The notes under the pieces are model-generated. The model had not been told where the DNA came from, made no database searches, and saw nothing but the letters and a program-made list of their open reading frames with translations. The position numbers and the translations under genes are program-made. Below are positions 45,300-57,644 of a stretch of 64,000 nt of DNA, in pieces. This stretch comes from Dryomyza anilis (taxonomy: Eukaryota; Arthropoda; Insecta; Diptera; Dryomyzidae): positions 58,930,351 through 58,994,350 of the forward strand of contig OX638131.1 in NCBI GenBank assembly GCA_951804985.1, given 5' to 3'. How positions within the stretch are numbered: the first letter of the stretch is position 1; every line of letters begins with the position of its first letter.

Positions 45300-46035
45300 A
45301 AATTATTACCGATACGAACACGTTTTCTCAACGAACAACAAGAGACACGTAAGCAGAAAATGCCGTCACCAAGTGTCGACTTTGTATACAAGAAGAATGC
45401 TGCAAGAATGCCTTTATTTACATTGGAATTCATTTTTTGTTTTCAAACATCAGTATGCTTAAAATGACCCAATACATACTTCAAACGACGACAAAAGAGA
45501 CGTACGTAGAAAATTTTGCTCAACGAGTGCCAACTTCGTATACAAGAAGAATGTTGAAAGACTACATTTATTTAAATACAATTTGTTTTTTAATTGTTTT
45601 TAAACATCAATATGTTCAAACGATGACAAAAGATGGCGTGGGTAGAAAATGCTGCACAACGTCTCCAACTTCATCTGTCGATAAATTACCGAATTAAGAC
45701 GAGCGTTGCGAACATACGTTGTATTTAGATTTGATTAGCATTTTCTTTTTGTTTCGAAACATAGTTTTAAGCAAGTAAACTGGCAAGAAATAGTTTATTC
45801 AAATGCAATTAAAATTTTATGTTGGTATTGTAACATATTTATGGTAAATTTGACAGATTCTGCTGGAAAATATAATAATGTTTACACGTAGTAATAAGTT
45901 AATACAATCTGAACAAAAATATTTTCAATTTCGATTATAATTTAATTATATTTCATTATTAATACATGTATGGTAATTTCGTATTACTTTTATATTACAT
46001 TCAAACATATTCAAACAAATCTTTTCTCTCCGTGT
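45300..46035 (-). repeat. Dispersed repeat family R1, copy 2, with three tandem units
   Basis: The right end (ATTCAAACAAATCTTTTCTCTCCGTG) is the inverted match to 10975. Inside, three imperfect units of about 135-148 bp begin near 45336, 45484 and 45618 and share AGAGACGTACGTAGAAAA-like and GTATACAAGAAGAATG words. Confidence 0.55.
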
Positions 46036-46090
46036 ATTTTTCAACTTTTGATATAGGAAATAGTTATCATCGGCTACTAGTAGAAGAAGG

Positions 46091-46223
46091 ATAAAGAAAC
46101 ACCTTTTAGTACAGGTCTGGGTCATTTCGAGTTTAACAGAATGTCATTTGGGTTAACAGGTTCACCAGCTACCTTCCAAAGAATAATGAACCACATATTA
46201 ACAGTGTGTAAATATAACTAAAA
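46091..46223 (+). pseudogene. Gypsy-like reverse transcriptase scrap
   Basis: A frame of about 43 codons reads [20 protein letters not shown] then [16 protein letters not shown] and stops. This is the RT segment just before the catalytic YVDD motif in Ty3/gypsy elements. It differs in sequence from the pol at 21391 ([19 protein letters not shown] versus FRYKKLMFGIPCAPELF), so it comes from another lineage. No other part of that element is nearby. Confidence 0.8.
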
Positions 46224-47364
46224 TGTTAATCAATCCAATTAATTTTTAATTGAAATTCAGCCGTTACATATTTTAGGAGCATTGAATTCCATATTCGTAA
46301 TAATGAGAATATGTTAATTGGAGAAACTTTAATTCATTTTTTTGTCATATATTAAAGTTGTTATATATATTATATTTTTTATTGGGAATTTTTAAATCAT
46401 TAATTAATTAGTAACATCAATTAAAAATTTCATTCGATAGAAATTGGATCAATTAAATATTTTGTTAAATTAAATAAAGTATTTGTCGAATAGAAACATA
46501 TGAAAATAAAAACAATTTAATACAATATATAACATAAAATAAATATTTAATAAGTATTTATTCTGTTTGATATGCTTTGTAAAATTGTTTCAACCTAACG
46601 AATGTTTTACCGAAGTCAGTTTTCACAACTTCTACAGGTGGGCCAATTAATTAAGTCAAACATAAAATTTGATATTCGCTTTTTAATGATTCAATATGCA
46701 ACAAAATGAGCATCATAAGCTGTTTGTTCAAATTCTTGACATCAAAAATAAATTGAGCCATTTAATGCATTAATAACATAACATATACTAAATAATGCAT
46801 TATCCTATTTTAAAATAGCAACGTACAAGAAAATAATGTTAGAAGAAACTGAACGACGCCGCCGACGCAAAGACGCACAAATAAAAAACAAAATGAAATC
46901 CAGAAGAAAAAAAAAAGTGTTTCAATTTAACAAAATGAATAAATCAAACGTAACAAATAAAAGTAGTTAATATTATTAGAGATTTAGTTGTATTGAAATT
47001 ATATTAAATTAATTCCTATTAATATATTAATTAAAAAAATGTGTAAATACAATTAATTAGTAAATACATTCATATTTTTAATTGGAATACGATTTTGTTT
47101 GCTATCAATATCAATTGTTATAAATATACGTACAATATTGTTTTCTGTGTACGAAAATCAAAACAAAATAATGAATTTAGTGACAGAAAACAGAACAGTA
47201 TGAACAGGGAATCAGTTAAGCATTGAATGGCAGCATGCCGATCTGAACACGAATATAAAAGAATATTTGTTTGTTATAAAACAATAATATAGAGTATTCA
47301 CTCATTTATAGAAATAATACCGATATCGATTTTGGGATTACGAACATAGCATGGATTTACATTG
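46224..47364. other. No gene seen; short basic frame at 46837
   Basis: Very AT-rich. A 45-codon frame from ATG 46837 encodes an Arg/Lys-rich peptide (ETERRRRRKDAQIKNKMKSR). No context supports it as a gene. Confidence 0.4.
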
Positions 47365-47455
47365 TATCTCCTGTGAATCCCCTTGGGTTGCATTTTTTTG
47401 AAAATTCATATAAAAATAGCAATTTTTTGAATAAATGCAACCCTAGGAGATACGA
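47365..47455. repeat. Stem-loop with GGTTGCAT / ATGCAACC arms
   Basis: GTATCTCCTGTGAATCCCC and GGGTTGCATTTTTTT are mirrored by AAATGCAACCCTAGGAGATAC across about 30 bp. Confidence 0.65.
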
Positions 47456-47468
47456 TGCGATTCACAGT

Positions 47469-47774
47469 ACACCCAGAAAAAATCATGGTAAATTGATAGT
47501 ATTAATATAGAAAATCAACAATTTATACCATTAAAATTGGTCAATAGGATGTGCCCCATTAGTTCAGTAATATTGAAACTGTTAATACAGTTTGTGGTTG
47601 TACCATAAATTTTATAATGTGATATTTTAATTACAATAAGAAAGACCTATACAAATTTAAAGAATTTTAAAATACTATTGAATTAATTAGAAAACTTTTG
47701 ATTTAAAAACAAAAAACTATTAATACATGAACCATAAGATCATTGGTCGTACCATAAAGTACTTCTGAGTGTAG
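47469..47774 (+). mobile_element. CTACACYCAG-type repeat, short copy
   Basis: Begins TACACCCAGAAAAAATCATG and ends GTACTTCTGAGTGTAG. It matches both ends of the 882-bp copy at 50365-51246 but lacks the middle. The next 280 bp are also shared with 51247-51530. Confidence 0.6.
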
Positions 47775-48131
47775 ATACAATGGCTAATCGCTACTTTTAT
47801 TAAAGCATCGCTTCCTTATTTATCAATTACAAAAGAATGTATTATGAATAATTTATTAAAGCTTCTTACAACACTTTAATTGATTGAAAACATATTTTTT
47901 CAATCTAAATTTCATTTAAATATTTGAATTAAAATGTCATCGAATGTCATCAATAACAAAGACAGCGCAAATGTAGCATACAAATTTCTTGGTGGAAAAA
48001 ATGGGGGCCGCTCACTAAACATGTTGAGCATATCATGCCATTCAAGCGAAAATTACTCTTAAACACTTTCATTATTTACTTGTAACAAATGAGTGTTTGG
48101 GAGTAATAATTGAAGTGACTTATTTAAAGTG

Positions 48132-49192
48132 TACACTAAGAAAACAAAGAAGATTACCAGATTATCACAGCCTTAAATATCAAGTTATTTACAAATTATT
48201 TAGCATCCCTCAAATATCCGTCAAATACGATAAATATTGCTAGCACCATCTTTCAAATTTACGATTATTTATAGCAAACATCTTACAATTAGGAAGATAT
48301 TTGATGAATATTTGGAAAAGGTACTCCATTAGAATTCGCGGAGTAATTTTTATTGAATTGAAATAAAAGGGGTCAACAGTATTTTTATTAATTCTACACT
48401 AAGAAAACAGAATGTTTATGGGAGTGTTGCTGCAACTTAAATACTACTCGCTTTAACAATTCCAATATGCAGAAAATACAAATTAATTTGCAGAAAAACT
48501 TTAAATAAATTGTAAACATCACATATTTTGTATTATTTGTGAGATGTTTCTTACAAAAATCACGCAAAATGTCATATTTGTGGTAGATTCACTGCAGCTA
48601 CTAGAGAAATAGGAAGCATTGCTGCAAATATTCACATATTCCACAGATATTAATGCTTTTGTAGCAAAACTATTAATATTGTCTAAATAACACAAAAATT
48701 GTCAAATATTTGACATGAATAATTTGCAACTGCAATGATATTTAAGGCTCTAAAACTTTTCAACCATCTTTCGTTTTCTTAGTGTATAATTCAAACAGTA
48801 TCTTGTTTATACATTGCCATCGTCTTCAACTGTAAAATTGTGCAACTGACTTGTGACTTCTTCGCGGAAGAACCAAGTCCGACCGGCGATGCTGTCATCA
48901 AAGTAAACTCTGAAAAGAGATATTTTTCATCACGTGTTGATAATTTCAATGCCAGGATTTTTTTATTTATACTTTTACCATTAAAATGTAATATTTGAGT
49001 TGACACTTTTTTGCACCATTGGATTTACTTAACTGTTGTGGATAAATCGAGTTTAAGGAAAAAGTACGTCAGTTTACCTATTTATAATAGACAAATATAA
49101 GAATAAGCCGACAGTTTTGTTGCAAATGTCCAAGAACTCAAGATGTTTGCTATCAGTCAATTGTAAATATCTGTAAATAGCTGTTGTGGCAA
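48132..49192 (-). mobile_element. TACACTAAGAAAAC-family long element, truncated
   Basis: It reads as the reverse complement of the element at 53932-54797, from the terminus TACACTAAGAAAACAAAGA through GCGGAGTAATTTTTATTGAA, TCATCACGTGTTGATAATTTC and TTGTGGCAAAC, where it is cut. A 392-bp relative is inserted at 48395. Confidence 0.65.
48395..48786 (+). mobile_element. 392-bp MITE, TACACTAAGAAAAC family, copy 2
   Basis: Termini TACACTAAGAAAACAGAATG and TTTTCTTAGTGTA. The 6-bp direct repeat TAATTC flanks it exactly (48389-48394 and 48787-48792). It is nested in a longer member of the same terminal family. Confidence 0.78.
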
Positions 49193-49763
49193 ACAACTGC
49201 AACTGCACGTTCGGTTGTCGGAACCTCATGATTGCATTTTTCATTCTGCCAAATTTCACGTTTGTGCATTTGTTACGGCAACTGAGTACCAACAAAATAC
49301 GTGACAAACGGCAACCACATGTCTATTAGCAGTTCGGTTGCCAGTTTCTTACCAAAAATTATGGATACATGAAGAAATAAATAAAGTTCAAAAATTTTCA
49401 CAAGTGGCAAACAATAGGAAATACATTAATTAATTAAAAATGCGAAATAAATATATAAATATTAATAAACTAATGAATGAATTCAATACAACTTGCTATT
49501 TAGCTAGTGAAATATAATAAAAATATGTGATCATATGTGGCGTTATAAACAGTTTTTTATTATGTTTAATTATGATGAAATAAAATATTAAATGTGTCTC
49601 ATTCTGTTTTTATTTTTTTATGGAACAGGAATTTATAGATATATTTTTTGAAATTGTATGCGTGACATATTTACGCAACAAAAATCCATGTAGAAAACTT
49701 TACATAAATAAGTTTTCTATATAAAAAAATTGTTGAAATAAAATTTCAATGGTAGGTTTTCGG
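49193..49763. other. No gene seen
   Basis: AT-rich with GGTTGTCGGAACC and GGCAACTGAG words; frame 49074-49307 on the other strand crosses the repeat border and has no motif. Confidence 0.4.
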
Positions 49764-49895
49764 CATGCTTGCTGAATCGGAGGTTTAAACAACCTCATGC
49801 TTGCTGAATAGGAGGTTGGCACAACCTCATGCTTGCTGATTAGGAGGTTAGCACAATCTCATTCTTGCTGACTAGGAAGTTGGTACAACCTCCTA
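49764..49895. repeat. 32-bp minisatellite, four units
   Basis: CATGCTTGCTGAATAGGAGG recurs with small changes at 49764, 49796, 49828 and 49860, each followed by TTGGCACAACCT-like sequence. Confidence 0.85.
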
Positions 49896-49974
49896 ATTAG
49901 CAAGTTTCCGCAACCGAATAATTCGGTAGGGTAATTTAGTTGGTTGCCGCAAAAAATCAGTTTTCTGTGTGGTA

Positions 49975-51797
49975 TAGTTTCTGTAAATCTTTAATACAAT
50001 ATACCGACCGTCACCGCCAACCTTGATTAGCCTCCAGAATGAAATTCGAAAGCTAGAAACATACATGCTCACAAAATAAAAACACGTCTACCACATTTTG
50101 GCTGCTGGCATCAATTTCCTGCAGCATGTTGATGCTCGGGCATGAAGTCTACGATATTGGTTGGATGACATAGAACGGGATAATTAATTAAAAAATGCCA
50201 TTTTAGTTGTCTTATATGAGGATCCCCTTTTTATACTTATTTTGTAGGATTAAATCAATATTTAAAAACAAAAAACTACATGTAGATTATTTTGATTTAG
50301 AGTTGAAAATAAAGCTAAATCTTGATTTGAAGTAAACGCGGAATTGAGAATAGTGAAAAAAGTACTACACCCAGAAAAAAATCATGGTAAATTGATAGTA
50401 TTTCAATAGAAAAACAATAATTTATACCATTAAAATTGGTCAAGAGGATGCGTCCCATTAGTTCAGTAATTTTGAAACTGTTAATACAATGTGTGGTTGT
50501 ACCATAAATTTTATAATGTGATATTTTAATTACAATAAGAAAGACATATACAAATTTAATGATACGTATTATTAATTCTATGGTAAAGTCGAATTACATT
50601 TTCCTAATAATTTATTAAAACAAAAATATATTTTAGTTAATTTATTGTATAATTTATTTTATTTAAATGTCGAAATTGATATTCATTTTAACAACACACA
50701 CATAAAAAGACACTTCTTGCTGCAAAAGGTTATAACACATATAATGTTTGCTTTGGTTTCCAATAATTGATTGTAGTACTTGAGTCTGCAGTTATTTTCG
50801 AGTCCGTTGCCATAATAGAAGTTCGATGTATTATTTATTTTCTGTAATAAATAAAAATATAAATATATAAATATAATTTATTTACATTAAATACATTGAG
50901 TCCTTACCAATGTCGCGTTTAATAATGAGGATTATTACAAAAAAAATACATGCGACCATTTTGAGTAAACACGCAGAATGACGTACAAAACGAACATGTT
51001 TGTATTCGTTTTATGTTTTTTTAAACCACGTTTATTATTATAGGAGGAAACCATTAAAACAACAGTATTTATTCTATTTAAAATAATAATATTGAAATAT
51101 TTAAATTTATGGTAGTGAATTTTTCAAATACTATTGAATTAATTAGAAAACTTTTGATTTAAAAAGAAAAAACTATTAATTCATGAACCATATGATCAAT
51201 GGTCGTACCATAAAGTACTTAATGGAACATTTTCTGCTGAGTGTAGATACAATGGCTAATCGCTCACTTTTATTAAATGCATCGCTCCATCATTTATCAA
51301 TTACAAAAGAATTTATAATGAATATTTTATTAAAGCTTCATACAACTCTTTAATTGATTGAAAACATATTTTTCCAATCTAATTTTTTTTTTGTTTATAA
51401 ATATTTGGTTAAAATGCCATCGATAACAAAGGCAGCGCAAATGTAGCGTACAACAGGTGTAAAAAATGGCGACCGCTCACTAAACATGTTGAGAGTATCA
51501 TGCCCAATGTGCCATTGCACTTAATATTCACTTGCGAATGCTTTGAAATCTATCATTACTTTCAAACCATAGAGTTGAGGTTAATGTTCGAACACCTTTA
51601 ACCTAAATTTAAAAATCATAGCTTTTTCAATAAAAACTGGTAGCTTTACCTTTATTCTCAAATCAATATCGGCTTTAATTCTTAAATTTACCCCAAAGTG
51701 GAAGATGTTTTTTTTTTGCGAGCTCTCGAATAACATTCTACAGCCTAATCAAGGTTGGGGGGCGGTCGGTATATTGTTTTACAGATTCCCAGAAGGC
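49975..51797. mobile_element. About 1.8-kb inverted-repeat-flanked element
   Basis: The left part CAATATACCGACCGTCACCG, AACCTTGATTAG, CCAGAATG is mirrored at 51705-51797 (reverse strand CAATATACCGACCGCCCCCC, AACCTTGATTAGGCT). Within about 75 bp the arms match well. A third copy of the left arm is at 61850-61920. It contains the CTACACYCAG repeat. No transposase recognised. Confidence 0.6.
50365..51246 (+). mobile_element. CTACACYCAG-type repeat, long copy
   Basis: Begins CTACACCCAGAAAAAAATCA and ends TTTTCTGCTGAGTGTAG, an inverted pair. The inner halves hold ATTTATACCATTAAAATTGG and ATGATCAATGGTCGTACCAT. Related copies are at 47469 and, inverted, at 62095. Confidence 0.6.
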
Positions 51798-53166
51798 CAA
51801 ACAGTAATACCCAAGTAACCACTTTGTGGCAACTTAAGTAGTGGCCACACAATTGCCATTAAAGTGTTTTTCCACATCATGCGAAATATACTTATTTGCC
51901 ACCCTATTGCCAGTCAAAAAACCCCGGGGCGAGGCTTAGTTGCCACAAATTTCGATCCATTAAAGTGTCGGTTCACCTATTTGGAACTTCAACAGTATTT
52001 TAAATGTGTAACTTGTGTGGATTAAAAATAAAAATAATAAAGATCCAGTACCATTAACGTGAATGTTTGTCGTATAATAAAACTGCACATAATGCCAAAA
52101 ATATGCTATGACATAGTAATATAAGTCTTTACGAACAGATTTTTCGGCAAACTACACTCCAATTTAAGAAACTGTTCAAGTTTTTGGGTTAAAGCTTATT
52201 CTACCCCCTCTAATTTTAACGCGCACCAAAAAAAGATGCAATTTGTGAAAATTTGTTAAAATAGTGATTTTTATTATTTCTAAAATTATAGATTCCGACT
52301 GTCTTTTTTTTACAATCCAACGTTCCATGAACAGAATGTTCCATTATCAGAATATATGTCTTATATATCACATCATTATGACATATTATTGCGTATGTTC
52401 CATACATCGTCCTGATCAAGACATTTCTGCACATGGGCATAGGTTGATGGCAGCTAATTTAAATTAAAAATCTATAAGTTATATTTGTTGTCCAGAGGGA
52501 TCAAAGCGACACAAATGCTATTTTATTATTTTCTTTTTAGCGCCCTTTGATGGTGTTTCTTATTTTTTATTTGTGGTGGCCGTTAAAGTGTAGTTTTTCA
52601 AACATGTCCATTAATCACACACAATTATCTCAAACATTATTAAAATGTGTTGTTTTCTTTGCAACAACATGTTGCGGTTGATGCCATAGATCCATCAAAA
52701 ATGTATAAAAAAAGAACGATTTTATGATTTTATCTAATTGAATTTAATGTTTAAAGACCACTTGTGTGTGCTGTAAATGAAAATTGACAGCTATCGATAT
52801 GTCAGAAGGTCATAGAGTCTCAAAAGGGAAATTTACGGGGTGAGAGCGATCAGGTTCCAGGGATGTTCAATTTAAAATTTTTGAGGAGTGAGGAAAAGTA
52901 GTAATTTAAGTGATAGGCGAAACCGTATTATGATTTCCAAATAAGAAATGGATGAGTGAAAAGGGTTGTCGGCCTGGAGAAAAACGAATACGTTTCAGTT
53001 GGCACAGACGCACATGAACGATAAGTCACGGTCGATCTTGCAACAAATACAATTTTTTTAGTTATTTTAAATTTAATTAGCGCGAGTGGTAATTTTTTTT
53101 GTGCTCAGAAAAAAGTTGTACCTTTTTGTGTGTTTAAACAATAAGCAGTGAGTTATATGTTCAGCG
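51798..53166. other. No gene seen apart from repeat R2
   Basis: Contains R2 copy 3 at 52490-52685. Frames at 52216 and 52264 overlap antisense and look like chance. Confidence 0.45.
52490..52685 (-). repeat. Dispersed repeat family R2, copy 3
   Basis: On the reverse strand AAATAAAAAATAAGAAACACC, GGGCGCTAAAAAG and AGCATTTGTGTCGC match 39700-39790, and GTGTGTGATTAATGGACATG matches 39680. Confidence 0.65.
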
Positions 53167-53174
53167 ATCATATA

Positions 53175-53246
<72 letters not shown>
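53167..53246. repeat. (TA)n microsatellite, about 80 bp
   Basis: An almost pure TA run with one TTTA interruption near its start. Confidence 0.95.
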
Positions 53247-53248
<2 letters not shown>

Positions 53249-53934
53249 AAAACAAGATGTTCATGAAAGTCTTGCTGCAATTATTCTAACTAAACTTTTG
53301 AGGTATTTTGACATTTGACTACCGTAAAAAAGGAAAATGGCGTACGTTCGATTACGTTCGATTTATCGACAAGAATTTAGTAAATTCAATGGTGTAAAAA
53401 AAGTGTCAACTCAAATATTATATTTTAATGGTAAAAGTGAAAATCCTGTCCTGTGATTTAAATTATCAACACGTGATGGAAAATATTTCTTTTCAGAGTT
53501 TACTTTGATGATAGCGTCGCCGGTCGAACTTGGTTCTTCTGCAAAGAAATCTCAAGTCGTTGTACAATTTTGCCTTCGAAAAATTTAAAAAGACGATGGC
53601 GATGTATAACAGGATGTACCAGGATACTGTTTTAATTCTAGAATAAATAAAAATACATTTGATTCATTTTCTTTCAATTCAATAAAAATTACTCTGCGAA
53701 TTCTAATGGAGTACCTTTTCCAAATATTCATCAACTATCTTCCTATTTGTCAGATGTTTAATTGATGGTTGCTATACATAATCGTAAATTTGAAAGATGG
53801 TTGCTAGCAATATTTATCGTATTTGACGGATGTTTGAGAGATGGTTGTCTCAAATACGATTTAAATAATTTGTAAATAACTTGATATTTAGAGCTGTGAT
53901 ATTTCAGGCAATCGTCATTGTTTTCTTAGTGTAC
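53247..53934 (+). mobile_element. TACACTAAGAAAAC-family long element, copy next to (TA)n
   Basis: Starts in the TA run as TAAGAAAACAAGATGTTCATG and ends TTTTCTTAGTGTA. The core TTACTTTGATGATAGCG, GGTTCTTCTGCAAAG and AAAAATTACTCTGCGAATTC matches the next element. The first bases of the terminus seem absorbed into the microsatellite. Confidence 0.7.
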
Positions 53935-54797
53935 ACTAAGAAAACAAGAAGTTTATGAAAGGCTTGGTGCAACTTTCTGGTAAAATGTACGGCTTGTAGC
54001 AAATATTCAAACAGCCCATAACTTTCAATAAAGTTGCAGTAAAACTATTAATATTTTTAAATATGAACTATATGCAGATAGTTACAAGATGTTTGCCACA
54101 ACAGCAATGAAAACGAAGATATTTACAGTTGACTGATAGCAAATATCCTGAATTCTTGGACATTTGCAACTAAAATCTTGAGTTATTTGACATTTGGCTA
54201 TTGTAAAAAAGGAAAATGGCGTACTTTTTCCTTACGCTCGATTTGTCTACAACAATTAAGTAAATCCAATGATTTAAAAAAGTGTCAGCTCATCAAATAA
54301 TACATTTTAATGGTAAAAGTGAAAATAAATTTTCTCGGGATTGAAATTATCAACACGTGATGGAAAATATTTTTTTTTTCAGAGTTTACTTTGATGACAG
54401 CAGCGCCGGGCCAACTTGGTTCTTCCGCGAAAAAGTACAATTTTACCTTCGAAGTATTTATAAAGACGATGGCGATATATAATCAGGATACTGTTTTAAT
54501 TCTAGAATAAATAAAATACATTTGATTCATTTTATTTTAATTGAATAAAAATTACTCCGCGAATTCTCATGGAGTACTTTTTCCAAATATTCAACAACTA
54601 TCTTCCTATTTGAAAGATGTTTAATTGATGATTACTATAAATAATCGTAAATTTGAATGATGGTTGCTAGCAATATTTATCGTATTTGACGGATATTTGA
54701 GAGATGGTTGTCCCAAAGATGATACAAATAATTTGTAAATAACTTGATATTTAGGGCTGTGATATTTCTGGTAACCATCTTTATTTTCTTAGTGTAT
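53932..54797 (+). mobile_element. TACACTAAGAAAAC-family long element, complete copy
   Basis: About 866 bp from TACACTAAGAAAACAAGAAG to TTTTCTTAGTGTA, head to tail with the previous copy and sharing its terminal bases. It has GGAAAATGGCGTAC, ATCAACACGTGATGGAAAAT, TTCCGCGAAAAAG and GATGGTTGCTAGC blocks. No coding frame recognised. Confidence 0.72.
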
Positions 54798-56157
54798 ATA
54801 TAAATTATTCCGTTTAGTAAAGGAAGTCGTACTGGTCTGGAAGTGGATTAATAAAAAAAAAGTTTAAATGTGAGTTTGCGAGAAATTTTATTGTAGATTT
54901 CTTTTTATACATTTTTTTTCTCAACACGCCTTTTTTTACTTTTGTGGTGTGGTCGACGAACGGAGTCAGATTGGAATTATCGTTGCACGATGAAAAAAAA
55001 GCGGAAATGCAAATGCCCAGATAAGTGGCCACAATTTATTTTTTTTACTTTACATAGTTTTTTTACACATATATTCAAAACCAAATATCGTTGCACCAGT
55101 TTTTGATTTTTCTAGGTCACCACGGGTCCGAGCGGCGCTTATTTTTAATTTTGTTTTTTTTTTTTGCAAAAAAAGGCGCTTGGAATTTTTTTTTTTAATT
55201 TCACTTCGGCCGGTAAAGTGAACTTTAGCCCATTATTTATTTCGGAACACTTGAACAACTGAATGTGGGTAATAATTGTGTATGAATTATTCACTTTGCA
55301 GTACTAAATAAATAATTAAGTAAATAAAACTACTTAATTTTTTTATATTCTATATTTATATCTTCATCGTTTAAGAATATTTTATCGAATGAATCTCCGT
55401 GTATTCATACATGTTTGACAGCGAAAAAAACACGTTACTTTCAACGTTTTGTAAAATTTCCACAAAAAGAGCGACCAAAATTTTTAATAATTCATGAAAT
55501 TATTAAAATTTCACTATTTATGGCGTACATTTCAAAAACACGATCTGCAGCTGTTTTTCCAATACTTATTTTAGCATATCACCAAAAAAGAGTGAAATTG
55601 ACTACAATTATAGTATAATATTACAATCATTTTTTAGAGTGCAGGGAAACATTCGCGAAGATATTTTTTTTTTAGGGTCGTGACATATCCACTGAGTTGG
55701 CAAAGGCTAGTCGCAAAAGAAGGGAACCAATTGTGTTTAGAATATGATGTCTTGAAACCTACAAACAAGTAGTTTCAAATGCATCACCTACTGTATTAAA
55801 TTTTTTTTTTTTTTTTTTTGAGCGGTTGACCATGAAAGTCGTAAAGACGCTTCCTAGATAAATACAGTAGGAGTAATTTCAGATGGTTCATAGCCTAGTT
55901 GCAACACAAACAGAATGCAACTATGAAGTATGGAAGAAAAGACATGAAGAGGAATAAAAAAATAAAGAAGATAGAAAAAAAATAAACACAAAAGGTGAAA
56001 AGCATAAAATCCTTAAAATTAAGAAACGAACCATTCAGTTAACCACGCGAAGTTAACCCCCCCCCCATATCCTTATATATGCATATATAACAATAGTATT
56101 ATTAACCTTTTTTTTCATTGCTTAAGTTATTGTAAACCAGTAGCCTTAAATAAAAGC
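54798..56157. other. No gene; possible 5' region of a gypsy-like element
   Basis: AT-rich. A T18-19 run lies at 55800 and a run of 10 C at 56057-56066 shortly before the gag-like frame. I could not find an LTR or primer-binding site. The 67-codon frame at 55415 has no motif. Confidence 0.4.
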
Positions 56158-57644
56158 ATGACCAAAGATACGAACAATCGTAAAATACAAGAGAATATTC
56201 GTTATACTACTTTTGATTTAAATAGAAATACCATGGCAAATGTTGCCGCTAATTTTGACTATAGGGACCTGTCACAATCCATTAAGCAAGCGGGAACAAT
56301 CGCAAAAAAAAGACACTTGGCGATGGCAACCCGAATTCAAAAAACATCGCAGAGTCTCTATCAGGAGTAGCCAATACTGGAACCATTTCAAAAGGTTTAC
56401 AGCCTAATACTGCCTTCACATTTCCTCCACCAATGGATGTGAGTACAGAGGGTGCAACCGGAGATTCTGTGCAGACGTCAAGTAAAGATAGGAAAAGGTT
56501 CTGCATAAAAGGAAAAGGATTGAGAAAACATGTTGTGGAAAGTTACGGAACGGCTGAGCAGCCAGTTTTAGTTATTTTGGCCAGGGAGATACGAAGGCTA
56601 TGAATAAAATAAATAGAAATAATCATAACAATCATTTACACACCAGGTTCATGCAACCAGAGCAATGGTATCATAATCGCCAACCACCACAGTATTATAG
56701 GCAGCAACAAAATTCGCATCAAAATTCGCAATGATGCAGCAGCAAAATTTTAAGCCGATATTAGGTCAACTTCAGCAACAGTGGCGCGATCAGCAACCTC
56801 TGCAGGATAAGCCGTGGAACCGGCCACATAGTCCCACTAATCCGGCGGAGTATAAGGTGCGTCAAAATAATCACGATGAAATTGTCCTGATTCGGGATGG
56901 CTATGGTTGGATAAGTGGGGCATAGTGTTTGATAAGAACCGAGACAACACATCGAAGACTTTATTTTTCGTGTCGAGCATATGCAGTCATATCATAACAG
57001 ATGTTTCTGGAATATTATATTAAGCGATTTTCATTTGTTAATTACTGGGGCCGCCCGAGAATGGTACTGGCTACATGTAAAAATCAGTGGCACGTTGCGC
57101 GATGCCATGCTGCGTCACTATAAAAGTATCCGTATGGCCTGCGAGGTCATGCGTGATCTGGTTGAGAGGAAGCAATTACCAGGAGAGAGTGTGGACAATT
57201 TGATCATGACGTGATCAAAATCTATAAAAGAAATTTGCGAGAGTGTTTGGCTAGGATTATTTATCCCATGTTAATAAATACAATGGAAGTTCTGAGTGCC
57301 ATAAAGCGGAGTATAATTTTCCACGACGCGAAGGACGAACATTTCCCCTACAGCCACCGTCTAGGTATGCACCGCCAGCGAGGAATTGCCAAGTGAACGA
57401 GATAATGGATGAGCGACACGAGGACGATGAAGACTATAATGTCGTTGATGAAATTCAGGGACGTCAGATACACTCGAGGCCACCACAACTGGGTAAATGT
57501 ATTTTGGTGTGTTGGAATTGCCGACAGCTGGGACATGTATACATGGACTGTCCTTCAATAGAACGGAACATATTCTGTTATAAGTGTGGATTGGCAAATA
57601 TGGTAACACCAAAATGCGCATGGGAAACGGACAAAGGAACGTGA
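56158..57644 (+). pseudogene. Gypsy-like gag: capsid and zinc-knuckle remains
   Basis: Structural Gag of a second LTR retrotransposon, broken by many shifts. The frame 56158-56370 and its continuation give an N-terminal region with no fixed domain. 56640-56730 is Gln/His-rich. The frame 56960-57214 reads LLITGAAREWYWLHVK and RKQLPGESVDNLIMT, the pattern of the retrotransposon gag (capsid) domain. The frame 57393-57644 has CWNCRQLGHVYMDC, a CX2CX4HX4C knuckle, then CYKCGLANMVTPKC, a second Cys cluster without the His. Order and spacing fit one gag gene. Stops and shifts near 56370, 56600, 56925, 57213 and 57300 rule out function. Lineage (Osvaldo-like) is only a guess. Confidence 0.78.
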
